A stretch of 64,000 nt of DNA, from NCBI GenBank assembly GCA_030725745.1, contig JANRFH010000024.1, positions 30,727-94,726 of the forward strand, given 5' to 3'. Shown piece by piece: positions 1 through 9,800 of the stretch; the first letter of the stretch is position 1, and every line of letters begins with the position of its first letter. Below the pieces are notes generated by a model. It was not told where the DNA came from and did no database searches. It saw nothing but the letters and a program-made list of their open reading frames with translations. The translations under genes and the position numbers were made by a program. The stretch comes from Akkermansiaceae bacterium. Its GTDB lineage: Bacteria; Verrucomicrobiota; Verrucomicrobiia; Verrucomicrobiales; Akkermansiaceae.

Positions 1-948
1 CACGCCGCCCGCTGCAATTTTCCCCGGCCAACGTGCAAGGAACGGAACACAGATCCCTCCTTCGTAAAGCGTGTGCTTAGCTCCTTTTCTCCCTCCTGTG
101 ATACCCATCGAGGCACCCGTGCCGAAGCCTACACCCGTGGCACTATCATACATCGTAGTGAGTTCCTTACTTGTAGGCGCCGGCCCATTATCTGAGCTAA
201 ATATGACAAGGGTATTTTCAGTAAGCCCCAGCCTGTCGAGTGCATCGAGCACCTCGCCGATGCGATCATCCGCGTGGGATAAAACCGAGGCATAGATGTT
301 GTCCTTTTCTTCCAGATCGCGAAAGCGCCATTGATACTCAGGAATGACATGGTGAGGAGAATGTGGCTCGTGAACCCAAAGATTGATGAAGAACGGCTTA
401 CCCTCTTCTTTGCTCTTTTCCATAAACGAGATCGCGCGCATCGAGTCCTCGTAGAAAGGCATCTGCAGACCCGAGCAGTTGAATGCACCGTAATCGTCGT
501 AGCCGTATTCCGCCGGTGTCGGAGAGTCGGTGATCATGTTGTTGGCGAGATGCCATTTCCCGTAATGCGCCGTCGCATATCCAACGGATTTTAATAATTT
601 CGGGATGGTCGTTGCCGAAGTCGGCAGCCAGTCCGGCATGTTGCGTTGCTCGTTATTTTCAACCCAAGCAAAGTGTCCATCGATATTGTAGCGAGCGGGA
701 AAATGGCCAGTCATTACCGCCGCACGACTCGGCGAACACACACCGCTCGCCACGGTAAAACGATGGAAGTCCGTGCCCTCTTTCGCCAGGCGGTCGATGT
801 TCGGAGTCTTCACGTAGGGATGCCCGTGGCAGGAAAGGTCGCCCCATCCCCAGTCATCCGAAAAAATGAAGACGATATTCGGTTTCTCCGCTGCGGCGGC
901 GAAGGCAAAGGTGAAAAGGGCGGCGATGTTTAGGTAAATGAATTTCAT
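1..948 (-). CDS. Formylglycine-dependent sulfatase, C-terminus beyond the window
   Basis: This exported sulfatase would hydrolyse sulfate esters, probably on a polysaccharide. Translation from the ATG at 948 gives a signal peptide (residues 1-20, ending in an alanine run) followed by the metal-binding start PNIVFIFSDDWGWGD (residues 23-37). The C-S-P-S-R box at residues 71-75 contains the cysteine converted to formylglycine, as in C-x-P-S/T-R type I sulfatases. HYGKWHL and a later FSSDNG metal motif are also present. The frame stays open to base 1, so 316 codons are visible and the C-terminus lies outside. It is the last gene of a minus-strand run, 56 bases after another sulfatase and downstream of a GH2 enzyme, which suggests joint action on a sulfated glycan. 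The exact substrate cannot be read from the sequence. Confidence 0.9.
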   Translation of the reverse strand, partial: MKFIYLNIAALFTFAFAAAAEKPNIVFIFSDDWGWGDLSCHGHPYVKTPNIDRLAKEGTDFHRFTVASGVCSPSRAAVMTGHFPARYNIDGHFAWVENNEQRNMPDWLPTSATTIPKLLKSVGYATAHYGKWHLANNMITDSPTPAEYGYDDYGAFNCSGLQMPFYEDSMRAISFMEKSKEEGKPFFINLWVHEPHSPHHVIPEYQWRFRDLEEKDNIYASVLSHADDRIGEVLDALDRLGLTENTLVIFSSDNGPAPTSKELTTMYDSATGVGFGTGASMGITGGRKGAKHTLYEGGICVPFLARWPGKIAAGGV

Positions 949-1004
949 GAATCGGGTCAGTAGGATACGGAAAAGTTAGGAATCAAATTTCAGGGAAATA
1001 GCGC

Positions 1005-2924
1005 TCATTCGAAGCCATTTCGTTGGATAGCGAAATCCGAATACTGCGAACCGGCCATCTCCTTTTCCCCCGGTAGATCTGGATAGCTCACGAGAAAGTT
1101 GTTTTCATCGATGAGGTTGATCACGAAATGCGTCGTCCCCTCGGGCAGGCGTGCGGTTACCTTCCCCTCTCCTGCCAACTCTGCGGGAGCTTTGAACCAT
1201 TCTTCGTATTTGTCCCCGCCGTTCGAGGTATAAAGCAAATCTGCACCGATTACCTTCGCGCCGTTTTCTTTGAAAAGGAATGTCACTTCGTCGCCCTCCT
1301 GTGTGCGGGAAAGCACCTGTGGCACGGCCTCCTTTCCGGGGAGTTCTCTTTGAAACGCTGGATTCAGGTAAGGATAACTCGCTTTCATTTCGGAGAGCAT
1401 CGCTTCGAGTTTTCCATACAGCTCCTGGGTTTTTTCCGGCATCTTCTTGGCGAGGTTCTTCGCCTCTTCGATGTCTACACGCTCCTGCGTTTCACCCTCA
1501 GAGTCATAGAGACGGAAAAGCGCGAACTCTCCTTTCGACCCGATACCCTGATGATCATAACTGTGGATCAACTTCCAATCCCCCACCCGAATCGTGCTCT
1601 CCATCGCCACACTGTGTGGGAAATGCCACATCATTGTGTCTCGCACAGCACCGTCTGCCTGCTTCACGAGTGTAGGGTTTTTCGCATCCTTTAGGAGCAG
1701 TGGCGCGAGATCGCAGCCATCGAGATTTTTGCCCTCTGGCTTGGCAACACCGGCTAGAGAAAGCATGGTTGGGTAGAAATCTAGGCCGTTGGCCATCACG
1801 TCAGTCTCCACTCCGTTTGCGACACCTGGCCCCGTTACGATTAACGGAACGCGTGTCCCCCCTTCCCTTGCTGAAATTTTTCCGCGATCCAGCGGAAAAT
1901 TGTCGGTGATGACCTCACCGGGATGCTGTTCCATTCCGCCGTTATCAGAGGTGAAAATCACATAGGTATTCTCGCTCAACTTGTGCCCCGGCCAGCGCGG
2001 ATCTTCCGTTTCGTCCAGATATCCAATCACCTGCCCCACGTAATAATCAAACTCCTCCACCATCGCACAGTAGTAAGGATTGTTCTGCCCTTCCTTTGTC
2101 CATCCGTGTGGATCAGTCGGAAAATCTACCCCTAGCTTGCCGCAATATTTCTCCAACAGACGCTTGTTGCGCGTCTGAATCGGTGTGTGAACCAGCCATG
2201 CCGCGTAGTAGAGGAAAAACGGCTCCGCCTTGTTCTCACCAAGGAATTCCAACGCGTCCGCCGTGTTCTGATCGAAGACAAAACCATTCTCATCCAAGCG
2301 AAAGGGATCTCCTTCCGCATCAGTCGCAAATTCTTTCAGCCGGTTCGGCTTCATCAATTTTGTAACGCCCAGATTTCTGCGGGTCCACCCGAAGCCCTGA
2401 TCCTCAGGCTGGGGAAAAGCATTGTGATTAATAGCCATGTGCCATTTCCCGCAATGTCCAGTAGCATATCCATTTTCACCAAGAACCCGCGCAAGCGTCA
2501 TCTCACCCTCAGGCATCCTGCCGCTATACCACGGAGTGATCATGCGGAAACCTTCCTTATTGTAGGGCACCGGTGGGCCGCCACCGACGACATGGGTTTT
2601 CTGCGCACGCGCCGGATGGTTGCCGCTCATGATCGCACAGCGGGTAGGCGCACAGGTCGGTGCTGGTGAATAACCCTGCCAGAACAACACCCCCTTCTCT
2701 GCGAGCGCATCGATGTTCGGTGTCTCCATCGGCGAAGGCTCATCGATGTCGTAGCAATTCACATCCTGCCAGCCGAGGTCATCGGCAAGGATCATTACGA
2801 AGTTCGGCTGCTCTGGACGACCCTTTTCGGCAGCATATGAAATACATGGAAACAGAATAGACAAGCCGAGTAATGCAGAAGAAATGAGATTCACTGCGAG
2901 TGATCCTACCCACAAATCGCTCAA
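1005..2924 (-). CDS. Exported sulfatase, 639 residues
   Basis: A second type I sulfatase. The N-terminus has a hydrophobic signal (about residues 8-32), then NFVMILADDLGWQD with the metal-binding aspartates, and a C-A-P-T-R box with the formylglycine cysteine at residue 91. GHCGKWHM and FTSDNGG motifs follow. At 639 residues it is longer than a typical 450-550 residue family member, and the extra length is C-terminal. The first codon is TTG, chosen because a strong AGGGAGG ribosome binding sequence sits just upstream and the signal peptide needs these residues. No ATG precedes the signal peptide in frame. The gene lies 51 bases after the GH2 gene and 56 bases before the next sulfatase, so co-transcription is likely. 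Sulfated algal or mucin-type glycans are plausible targets by context only. Confidence 0.88.
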   Translation of the reverse strand: MSDLWVGSLAVNLISSALLGLSILFPCISYAAEKGRPEQPNFVMILADDLGWQDVNCYDIDEPSPMETPNIDALAEKGVLFWQGYSPAPTCAPTRCAIMSGNHPARAQKTHVVGGGPPVPYNKEGFRMITPWYSGRMPEGEMTLARVLGENGYATGHCGKWHMAINHNAFPQPEDQGFGWTRRNLGVTKLMKPNRLKEFATDAEGDPFRLDENGFVFDQNTADALEFLGENKAEPFFLYYAAWLVHTPIQTRNKRLLEKYCGKLGVDFPTDPHGWTKEGQNNPYYCAMVEEFDYYVGQVIGYLDETEDPRWPGHKLSENTYVIFTSDNGGMEQHPGEVITDNFPLDRGKISAREGGTRVPLIVTGPGVANGVETDVMANGLDFYPTMLSLAGVAKPEGKNLDGCDLAPLLLKDAKNPTLVKQADGAVRDTMMWHFPHSVAMESTIRVGDWKLIHSYDHQGIGSKGEFALFRLYDSEGETQERVDIEEAKNLAKKMPEKTQELYGKLEAMLSEMKASYPYLNPAFQRELPGKEAVPQVLSRTQEGDEVTFLFKENGAKVIGADLLYTSNGGDKYEEWFKAPAELAGEGKVTARLPEGTTHFVINLIDENNFLVSYPDLPGEKEMAGSQYSDFAIQRNGFE

Positions 2925-2975
2925 ATTTCCCTCCCTATTTTAGAGGACATTTCACAAGTAAGGCATCTTCTGCCA

Positions 2976-5900
2976 TCACTCGATCTTAATCTCGTCGATC
3001 AACGGCCCACCGGGTGTCACAGTCTCCAGCTTAATCGTGTTTGCACCGCTGCGCAGGCGGATCGGCAGGCTCACGGTACTCCAGTTATTGCCCCAACTCT
3101 CCGTATTCGGAAGATCGAATTCAGGATGCGTCTTTTCGTCGTTCACGTATAGCGCCAGTGCAAAGCCAGGCTTATTCCCAGCCTTGCCGCTGTATCGAAT
3201 CACCAGCGTTGCATCACCCGCATCTCCGTCGTTTTCCTGATACCATTCGATGGAGGCACCTTTGTTGTGACCAAAGTCCACGAAGCCCTTTCCGTGAAAA
3301 CCTTCGCCTTTTTCGGAAACCTTTGCCCGGGAAAGTTTCGCATCCTCCGCCTGGTCGCCGCCTAGCTCTTGAACTACTGCATCAGCCGTATTCCAGACAA
3401 ACCCCTCGTCTTCAGCAAAGCGCTCTTCGAGTAGATCTACCGGCTTGCCGTTCAGCAACACCAGCGCCTTCACCGTAGTTCCCAGCTCCACGGGGAAGCT
3501 GCTTTCATACTTCTGCGATTCCGCCGTCGGCTCGCTGCCATCGGTCGTATAATGCACCGAGATTTCCGCCTCTGGAGCTTCACCCCTTAGAGCCAGCATA
3601 TTCACATTGATGCTCACCTCGCTCGAGGAGACTTGCTTCTTTTCCCCGAGGACGCACGAAGTCAACAAGGCGATGTCTCCCGGCTCCCCGGTCGCCTCGA
3701 TATAGGCGCGGGTCAGCCCGTAGAAAGCAATGCGATCTGTGGTCATGAAATGCTTTTCCACATCCACCGGACTACCGTTGTCCAGAGCTCGCACCCTTGC
3801 TGGGCCGATGACATGGAAGTGGCTTCGATTTTCACCATATGGATAAAACTCGCCACCTACATCCTGAGCCGCCACACGCACCTGCACGATGTCCTTGCCT
3901 TGCTCTGCAAGCGGCTCGCCATCCACACTCACCGCGATCCGTGCCGGTGCGCCCGCCGTGCGGATCATCTGTTCACTCACCACTTTTCCATCCTTCAGCC
4001 CCTTCGCGATGAGTTCACCCGGTTGCCAGGGCACCATCCACTCGCATTGCATCTCATTCCACTTCTCACCCGGCTGACGCTTGCCCATGGATTTCCCATC
4101 GAAGAAAAGTTCAACTTCATTGCAGTTCGAATACACCACAACCGGAATCAGGGTATTCAACTCCATCACAGGATGCGTCCAGTGCGGTAGGATGTGCACC
4201 ATCGGCTCATCTGTCCACTGACTGCGGTAGAGGTGATAGAGATCCTTTTCAAAATTCGCCATGTCGATAGGCCCACCCATGAAGGACTTGAAAGGCCAGC
4301 CGCCGTGTACATAGCCAGCCTCGCCGATGTAGTCGTGCCCTGTCCAACGGAACGAGCCCGCGTAGTTCGGAATGTCCCGAAGTTGTTCGATGTTCTGACG
4401 CGAGTTCAGGCGCACGTAGGCGTTGTCGTAGCTGGAGTTGAAGATCTGCTTCCGGTTCGCTCGCTTGTTCGACTCGATCCAATCATGGGTGAAAATTTCA
4501 CTCTCTGTCAGATCTGGCGTTACGAGTGGCTTCTGGCGCATGCCATCGCGATACCATGTCATCGAGCGATAATATCCCCGCACCTGCCACGTATGCGTGT
4601 TTTCCGTTCCGATGAATACCCGATCTTTCCTAAGGGTCTTGAAGAAACTGAGCCTCTCGCTCCTCCCGTTGACCCCGTAGACGTCCATGTCATCCGCGTT
4701 GGAATCGCCCGATGTCACCGGCCTTGTCGGATCGAGCTCATGGCACTTCGCCACCAGCTTCTTCGCCACGTCCCCGTGAGTCTCGTTGCCCAAGCTGTAA
4801 ATGACCACCGAAGGATGGTTCCTGTCACGCTTGATCCAATCCGTTAGATCCCGCTCCCACCAATCGTCGAAGAAACGCCCACCATAGTCTTGCGACGCCT
4901 TTTTTTTCCATCCGTCGAAAATTTCATCCATCACCAGCATGCCCATTTCATCACAGATGTCGTAGAAAATGGGCGTCTGCGGATTGTGTGCCGTGCGGAT
5001 TGCATTGCATCCCATGTCCTTGAGTTGCTGGATGCGGAAACGAAGAATTTTTTCCGGCACCGCAGCTCCAAGCGCACCTGCATCCTGATGATTGCATACG
5101 CCTTGCAGCTTCACGTTTTTCCCATTCAGCCACATCCCGGTTGCCGGTATCCACTTCACTTCCCTGACTCCAAACCTCGTCCGTTTCTCATCTAGCTTCT
5201 TCCCGTCCACCCAGACCTCACTCACCAAGGTGTAGAGGTAGGGATTTTCCAGCGACCACAGCTGTGCTTTAGGCAAAGCAATCGACTGTTTCGCGGTAGC
5301 CCGCCCGCCAGAGCTCACTTCCAGCACCTCATCCGCTGCGGCAACTACGTTTCCATCCGCATCTTGCACACGTGACTTTAGCCCTGCGGAAACGGCATCA
5401 CTCGTCACGTTCGCCACCTCGGTATCCACCTTCGCAATTCCCGCTTCAGTCCTCACGAAAACACCGGACGTAGGCACATGCACCTGCTCCTTCACATCCA
5501 CCCAAACATCTGCATAGATCCCGCTGCCCGTGTACCAACGCGCCGCCGGTTGCTTCGAATTGTCCACCCGCACCGCAAACGTCACTGTCGAGGACTCCGC
5601 TACCTCCTTGCTGATGTCATACGAAAATGAAATCCATCCATACGGGCGCGTCCCCAGCTTGCGCCCATTCACCCACACCGTGCTGTTCATGAAAACTCCG
5701 TCAAACGCGATCTCCACATGCTTCCCCTTCCAATCCGCCGGCACCTCAAACGTCTTCCTATACCAACCAATACCCGCAGGAAGATAACCGCTGGTATCGC
5801 CCATCGGATTATCCTTCGCATACTCACCCTCGATGCTCCAGTCGTGCGGAACGTCCAGCACACGCCAGTCCCCATCATTGAAATTTATCTTTTCAGCACC

Positions 5901-6023
5901 CTCCGTCTCGCCCACCGAGAAACTCCAGCCTTCACTGAATTTCACACGCTCCGCGTGTACCTCAGGAAACAGGGCTATGAAGGAAAATAGGAATACGGCT
6001 AGTGAATGAAAAACGCGTGTCAT
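2976..6023 (-). CDS. Glycoside hydrolase family 2 (beta-galactosidase/beta-glucuronidase type)
   Basis: A 1015-residue exported GH2 enzyme. A signal peptide (1-24) is followed by the sugar-binding jelly-roll (about 27-190, with VPHDWSIEG and GIGWYRKTFEVP), the immunoglobulin-like domain (about 190-290) and the TIM barrel. The barrel carries CNAIRTAHNP near 340 and the family signature GNE at about 412-414, where Glu is the acid/base. A second Glu in IGTEN near 468 is a candidate nucleophile. After the barrel come a DUF4982-like domain, a stretch resembling the chitobiase C-terminal fold (HYTTDGSEPTAES) and a terminal CBM-like beta domain. The gene is followed by two sulfatases on the same strand, suggesting that desulfation and glycoside cleavage are coupled. 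GH2 covers galactosidases, glucuronidases and mannosidases, so the substrate remains open. Confidence 0.88.
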   Translation of the reverse strand: MTRVFHSLAVFLFSFIALFPEVHAERVKFSEGWSFSVGETEGAEKINFNDGDWRVLDVPHDWSIEGEYAKDNPMGDTSGYLPAGIGWYRKTFEVPADWKGKHVEIAFDGVFMNSTVWVNGRKLGTRPYGWISFSYDISKEVAESSTVTFAVRVDNSKQPAARWYTGSGIYADVWVDVKEQVHVPTSGVFVRTEAGIAKVDTEVANVTSDAVSAGLKSRVQDADGNVVAAADEVLEVSSGGRATAKQSIALPKAQLWSLENPYLYTLVSEVWVDGKKLDEKRTRFGVREVKWIPATGMWLNGKNVKLQGVCNHQDAGALGAAVPEKILRFRIQQLKDMGCNAIRTAHNPQTPIFYDICDEMGMLVMDEIFDGWKKKASQDYGGRFFDDWWERDLTDWIKRDRNHPSVVIYSLGNETHGDVAKKLVAKCHELDPTRPVTSGDSNADDMDVYGVNGRSERLSFFKTLRKDRVFIGTENTHTWQVRGYYRSMTWYRDGMRQKPLVTPDLTESEIFTHDWIESNKRANRKQIFNSSYDNAYVRLNSRQNIEQLRDIPNYAGSFRWTGHDYIGEAGYVHGGWPFKSFMGGPIDMANFEKDLYHLYRSQWTDEPMVHILPHWTHPVMELNTLIPVVVYSNCNEVELFFDGKSMGKRQPGEKWNEMQCEWMVPWQPGELIAKGLKDGKVVSEQMIRTAGAPARIAVSVDGEPLAEQGKDIVQVRVAAQDVGGEFYPYGENRSHFHVIGPARVRALDNGSPVDVEKHFMTTDRIAFYGLTRAYIEATGEPGDIALLTSCVLGEKKQVSSSEVSINVNMLALRGEAPEAEISVHYTTDGSEPTAESQKYESSFPVELGTTVKALVLLNGKPVDLLEERFAEDEGFVWNTADAVVQELGGDQAEDAKLSRAKVSEKGEGFHGKGFVDFGHNKGASIEWYQENDGDAGDATLVIRYSGKAGNKPGFALALYVNDEKTHPEFDLPNTESWGNNWSTVSLPIRLRSGANTIKLETVTPGGPLIDEIKIE

Positions 6024-6116
6024 GGAAATTTCGTAGTTCGGAGTATAAACCCCAGAAAACGAAAACTATTCACAACCTACTTTCGATTAAAGCGGAATTC
6101 CCACCCAGCCAATTCC

Positions 6117-6881
6117 TCAATCTTGCGGTTCCGGAACAATGATTTCATCAAGAAACCTCACTTGCGGCAGACCATCGGGCAATGCAGGAGGTATAATGAA
6201 CACCATCTTGCGCCCACCGGGCTGGGCAAAAAGCCGATTCTCGTAGATGCTCTTTCCATCTGCGTTTCCAATGAGGAATGGCAAATACCCGCCGTCCTCT
6301 GGCATGCGGAATTTCATCAATTCGACCTTGCCTGGCGAGAGCTGTTTCACTGTATCATCGAACTTCACGATGAGTGGCTGATTGCTAAAATTTACGAATC
6401 TAAAAGTGCCGCTAGGAAATGCCGCCAAGGAATCGTCAACTGACATAATACGCGCCTTAAAAGCGGGTTCCGTCTCAGTTTTGAAGACAAGGAAGAGTAC
6501 GCACGTAGCACCTTTCTTGACGGGTGCTCGAGCAACGGGAGCATATGGCTCCTCCCCTTCTTTTACCTCTGGCAGTTTGCGGTAGAGCGTGAAAATTTCC
6601 TCGGTTTTCAGCTTATAGCGTTCGGAACGCTTCGAGTGGTAAAACTTGATGGGGAGGAAAGATTTACCGTCTTTGTAGAAAAGTTCTTCAGGCGGAGTGC
6701 CGTCCCAATACATGCAACTAAAGCTACTACCACGCACTTTTTCGGATTCTCCCGTATCTTGAGCAGGGGCAGGCAAGACAGAAATAAGCAGTGTAGCCAG
6801 CGTTCCACAGAGGGACACCGGGAGGCGCAGGCAGTCAGAATGAAAAAAATATTTTATCACAAGATACAGATCAGATTTCAT
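6117..6881 (-). CDS. Unknown exported protein following the pseudopilin-like gene
   Basis: A 254-residue protein of unrecognised family. I start it at the ATG at 6881, which overlaps the end of the upstream gene by 11 bases and places a signal peptide (hydrophobic stretch ending LPAPAQ) at the N-terminus. A longer frame exists but begins with TTG inside the upstream gene. The mature part is beta-rich, has no obvious catalytic motif, and ends in a mostly hydrophobic and acidic tail (FLDEIIVPEPQD). The tight overlap with the 1271-residue pseudopilin-like protein suggests translational coupling and a shared role at the cell envelope. No function should be assigned from sequence alone. Confidence 0.7.
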   Translation of the reverse strand: MKSDLYLVIKYFFHSDCLRLPVSLCGTLATLLISVLPAPAQDTGESEKVRGSSFSCMYWDGTPPEELFYKDGKSFLPIKFYHSKRSERYKLKTEEIFTLYRKLPEVKEGEEPYAPVARAPVKKGATCVLFLVFKTETEPAFKARIMSVDDSLAAFPSGTFRFVNFSNQPLIVKFDDTVKQLSPGKVELMKFRMPEDGGYLPFLIGNADGKSIYENRLFAQPGGRKMVFIIPPALPDGLPQVRFLDEIIVPEPQD

Positions 6882-9800
6882 CCTGAGAAAGCCAGCGAAA
6901 GCTGACAACCTCGAAACGCCTCCCAAACTCCTGATTTAGATCATTTAACTCCGAGGCTGTTGGAGAGAAAGGGTTACTCGCCTCGTCCCAAGGCTCGTTG
7001 TTATCTCCGTCCGTTTCCGCATCGAAGTATTCAGGGACTCGCTGGACAACCGCCTCACAAACCGCCTTCGCTAGAATGCGCGTCCCATCCTCTGATCTCA
7101 CTTCTCCATAACTTCGGATCAGGAAGGTATCCGAGCGAGCCGTGAGTCTAGGAGCGAGCGGACGCAAGATATCTGCTTGGGTGATATCACCTGGGATACC
7201 TGTGGCGGTATTACGCTTTGCCGATACACTCCCCTCGCGGAAATACGGCTCACCATTGTAGCCGTTTACCGTAGGATATTCCGCAATAACACCTCCAGCT
7301 GAGGAGCGCACATCGTCATTGAAGCCGACGGCCTCGATAGCTGCCTGAAGCGCACCCATGTCGTTAGTCACAGTGGCAGAAGAAGAAATCCGGCGGTTGA
7401 CAAAATCGGATAGACTCATGAAAGGGCCTCGCAGTTTTACTTGTGCAACAATCTCAGCAGCCAGTCCTGTGTCATCTGAGGTTTCTGCGGTGCCCTTCCC
7501 GTCCCAGATATCATCATCTGAGAGCCGCGAGAAACCCGCCCAATGCTGGGCCGCGCCGGAAGCAGGATCGATGGGGCTTGCTCCCAAGGGAAATGGTGTG
7601 CCGTCGCTGTTATCCGTTCCGCCGCCTTGAGCGTATTCGATGGCAAGGCTACGATTCGAGCGGAGTAGAGCCGCCCAAGCAGCAGTCGAAGTCGAGTTCA
7701 CATTGAACGCGCCCTTGATCATGCTGAAGGCTCCCGTTTTCATATAGCCGTCCGGTTGATTAAGGATGCCAATAACATCGTCTTTATCAGCGCCTCTAGG
7801 CAAATAGGCTTCAAGCGCCGGATTGGCGTAAGCGGAGTCGGAATCGTCACTAAAGAAATTCTCTAGGGTTTCAGAGATAGATCCTGTGGCATTGTAGCCA
7901 GAGGAGTTGATCGTGAAATCGGGAGCAAAACCAGAGAGGTAATACCTATCGAAAAGTGCGTCGTTGATGAGCCATGAAGAGTCCGATGCTGTAGCCCGGG
8001 TCGACTCTCCACCCACTCTGGCATAAAGTGAATTACGTGGGACAAAGATGCTCGCCCACGAATTGCCAACCGCTTTGAAGGGTTCGCAAGAGCGGATAGA
8101 TAAATTCGCGTTAGAAAAATCCGCGAGAGAGTGAATGGGCGAAGAAGGAATATCCGCTAGTGGGAATGTTGAGGTGCCGCTCTGATAGCTTTTCCCCCAG
8201 AAACCCTTTCCGTTCGCTGCTGGGAAATTGATTCCAAGGGAAGTTGTCAGCGTATCAGGATCGCTGGATGGCTTCGAAATGGAACTGTAGGTATCATTCA
8301 AAGCGCATGGGCGCCATAGCTCGGTAGGTGTGCAGAGATGGGCGGGATTGAATTGGGTAAAAATCTCCCGGGGATTTAGTATCGCATCTGGATTACTTTC
8401 GGCAAAGTCAGCCGGCTTGGCGAGATAGCCGTTCACTCCAAAAAAACGCTTTGTGTTCACCGCCTCGCTGCCAAAGAAGAACGGCCAGACCCAGTCTGCC
8501 GGTAGCGTCTTGCTACGGGGTGGCTCATAGCGCTCAGGTATCGCGAGGTAGCCAGCCATGTTTCCACCGATCTGCTGGAGATGCTCACCGAGCTGGCTAT
8601 CGGTGCGCAGATTTCCCGCCGTGGCACTAGCCCCTGGGAGGTAGGTATCCAGCCAGAAGTGTTCAAAGCCGCGAATGGAATTTGCACTCTCCGTCGAGTA
8701 GGTGCCGTAGTAGAGATTCGTGTAAATGCACTCGACCCTGTCGGATAGATCCATGGTAAATTTCCCCCATTGGATCACTTGGGCATCAGGATTGGTTGCC
8801 GTCGGCGCGTTAGCAACAAGTGGCATCACATCGGTGAGCAAGCCGGAGGAATTGTTCATGTTCGTCCCGCGTGTGGCCTCATCGTTGAAAATCGTCCGCG
8901 AGCTATCGGTCCCGGAGCCGGGCGAGACGATGACGACTTCCCCCGGCTGCATAACAAGGTTGTTCACCAGGTAGGTCATGTAGTTTCCGCTCGCCGTGCC
9001 GGAGCTAAGTCCCTTTTTTACATAGTGATCTAGGCGCGCCGGCCCAATGACGCGTTTATTGCCGCCCGTGGCGTCGGTGACATTGAACTGGATGTGCCCA
9101 CCGAAACCTCGCGAGAGGCGCACTGCATACTTCGAGACGTTGATTGTGCGGTTATAGGGATTCCAGATGTAAAAAAACGGATCGACTCCTAGAGCGAGGT
9201 TTCCTTGGATACCGTTCGAATCTACGACCTTTGCGCTGAAAAGTGCTACCGAACCGAGCAGGACGGGCGCGTAGTTTGCTCGAGCCGGGCGATAGATATA
9301 TTCGCTATCTCTGTTATATTCCGAAGACCATGCCGTTGCGCTAGTATTGATGCCAAATTGGGAGGTCGCTGTCGTGTTACGGGATGATGAGGCGCTGTAG
9401 TTCGGGTAATAGCCCCGTGCATCCATCGTATAGTTTCCATTCGTGCCTCGCAGACGTTTATACAGATTCGCGTAATCGCGCACTGCCCACCAGTTGGGTC
9501 CACGAATGACATCATCTGCCCTGAAGATAGCATCGGAATACGGAGCATCCGCCCCCTGAACCACTCGGTAGAGGTATCTCTCAGGCACTGGCATACTCTG
9601 ACCTGTAGCTGGAGCAGCAAGCGGATCAGATCCACCGACGAACTCCCCTATCTGCTCATTGAACTGCGTGGGCTGCGAGCTCGCACTCATATCCGCATCC
9701 CCATCCATTTCGAAAGCAAGGCTTAGATCTCGACGTAGCCCGCCAAGCTTTACGTCCACCATCAGCCCGCGGCTGGCGAGGGTGATGTCGTGGCGTTTTT

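Noticed and set aside
4194..4847. 217-residue plus-strand frame inside the GH2 gene
   Set aside because: Antisense to a conserved catalytic domain, with no start signal or known family.
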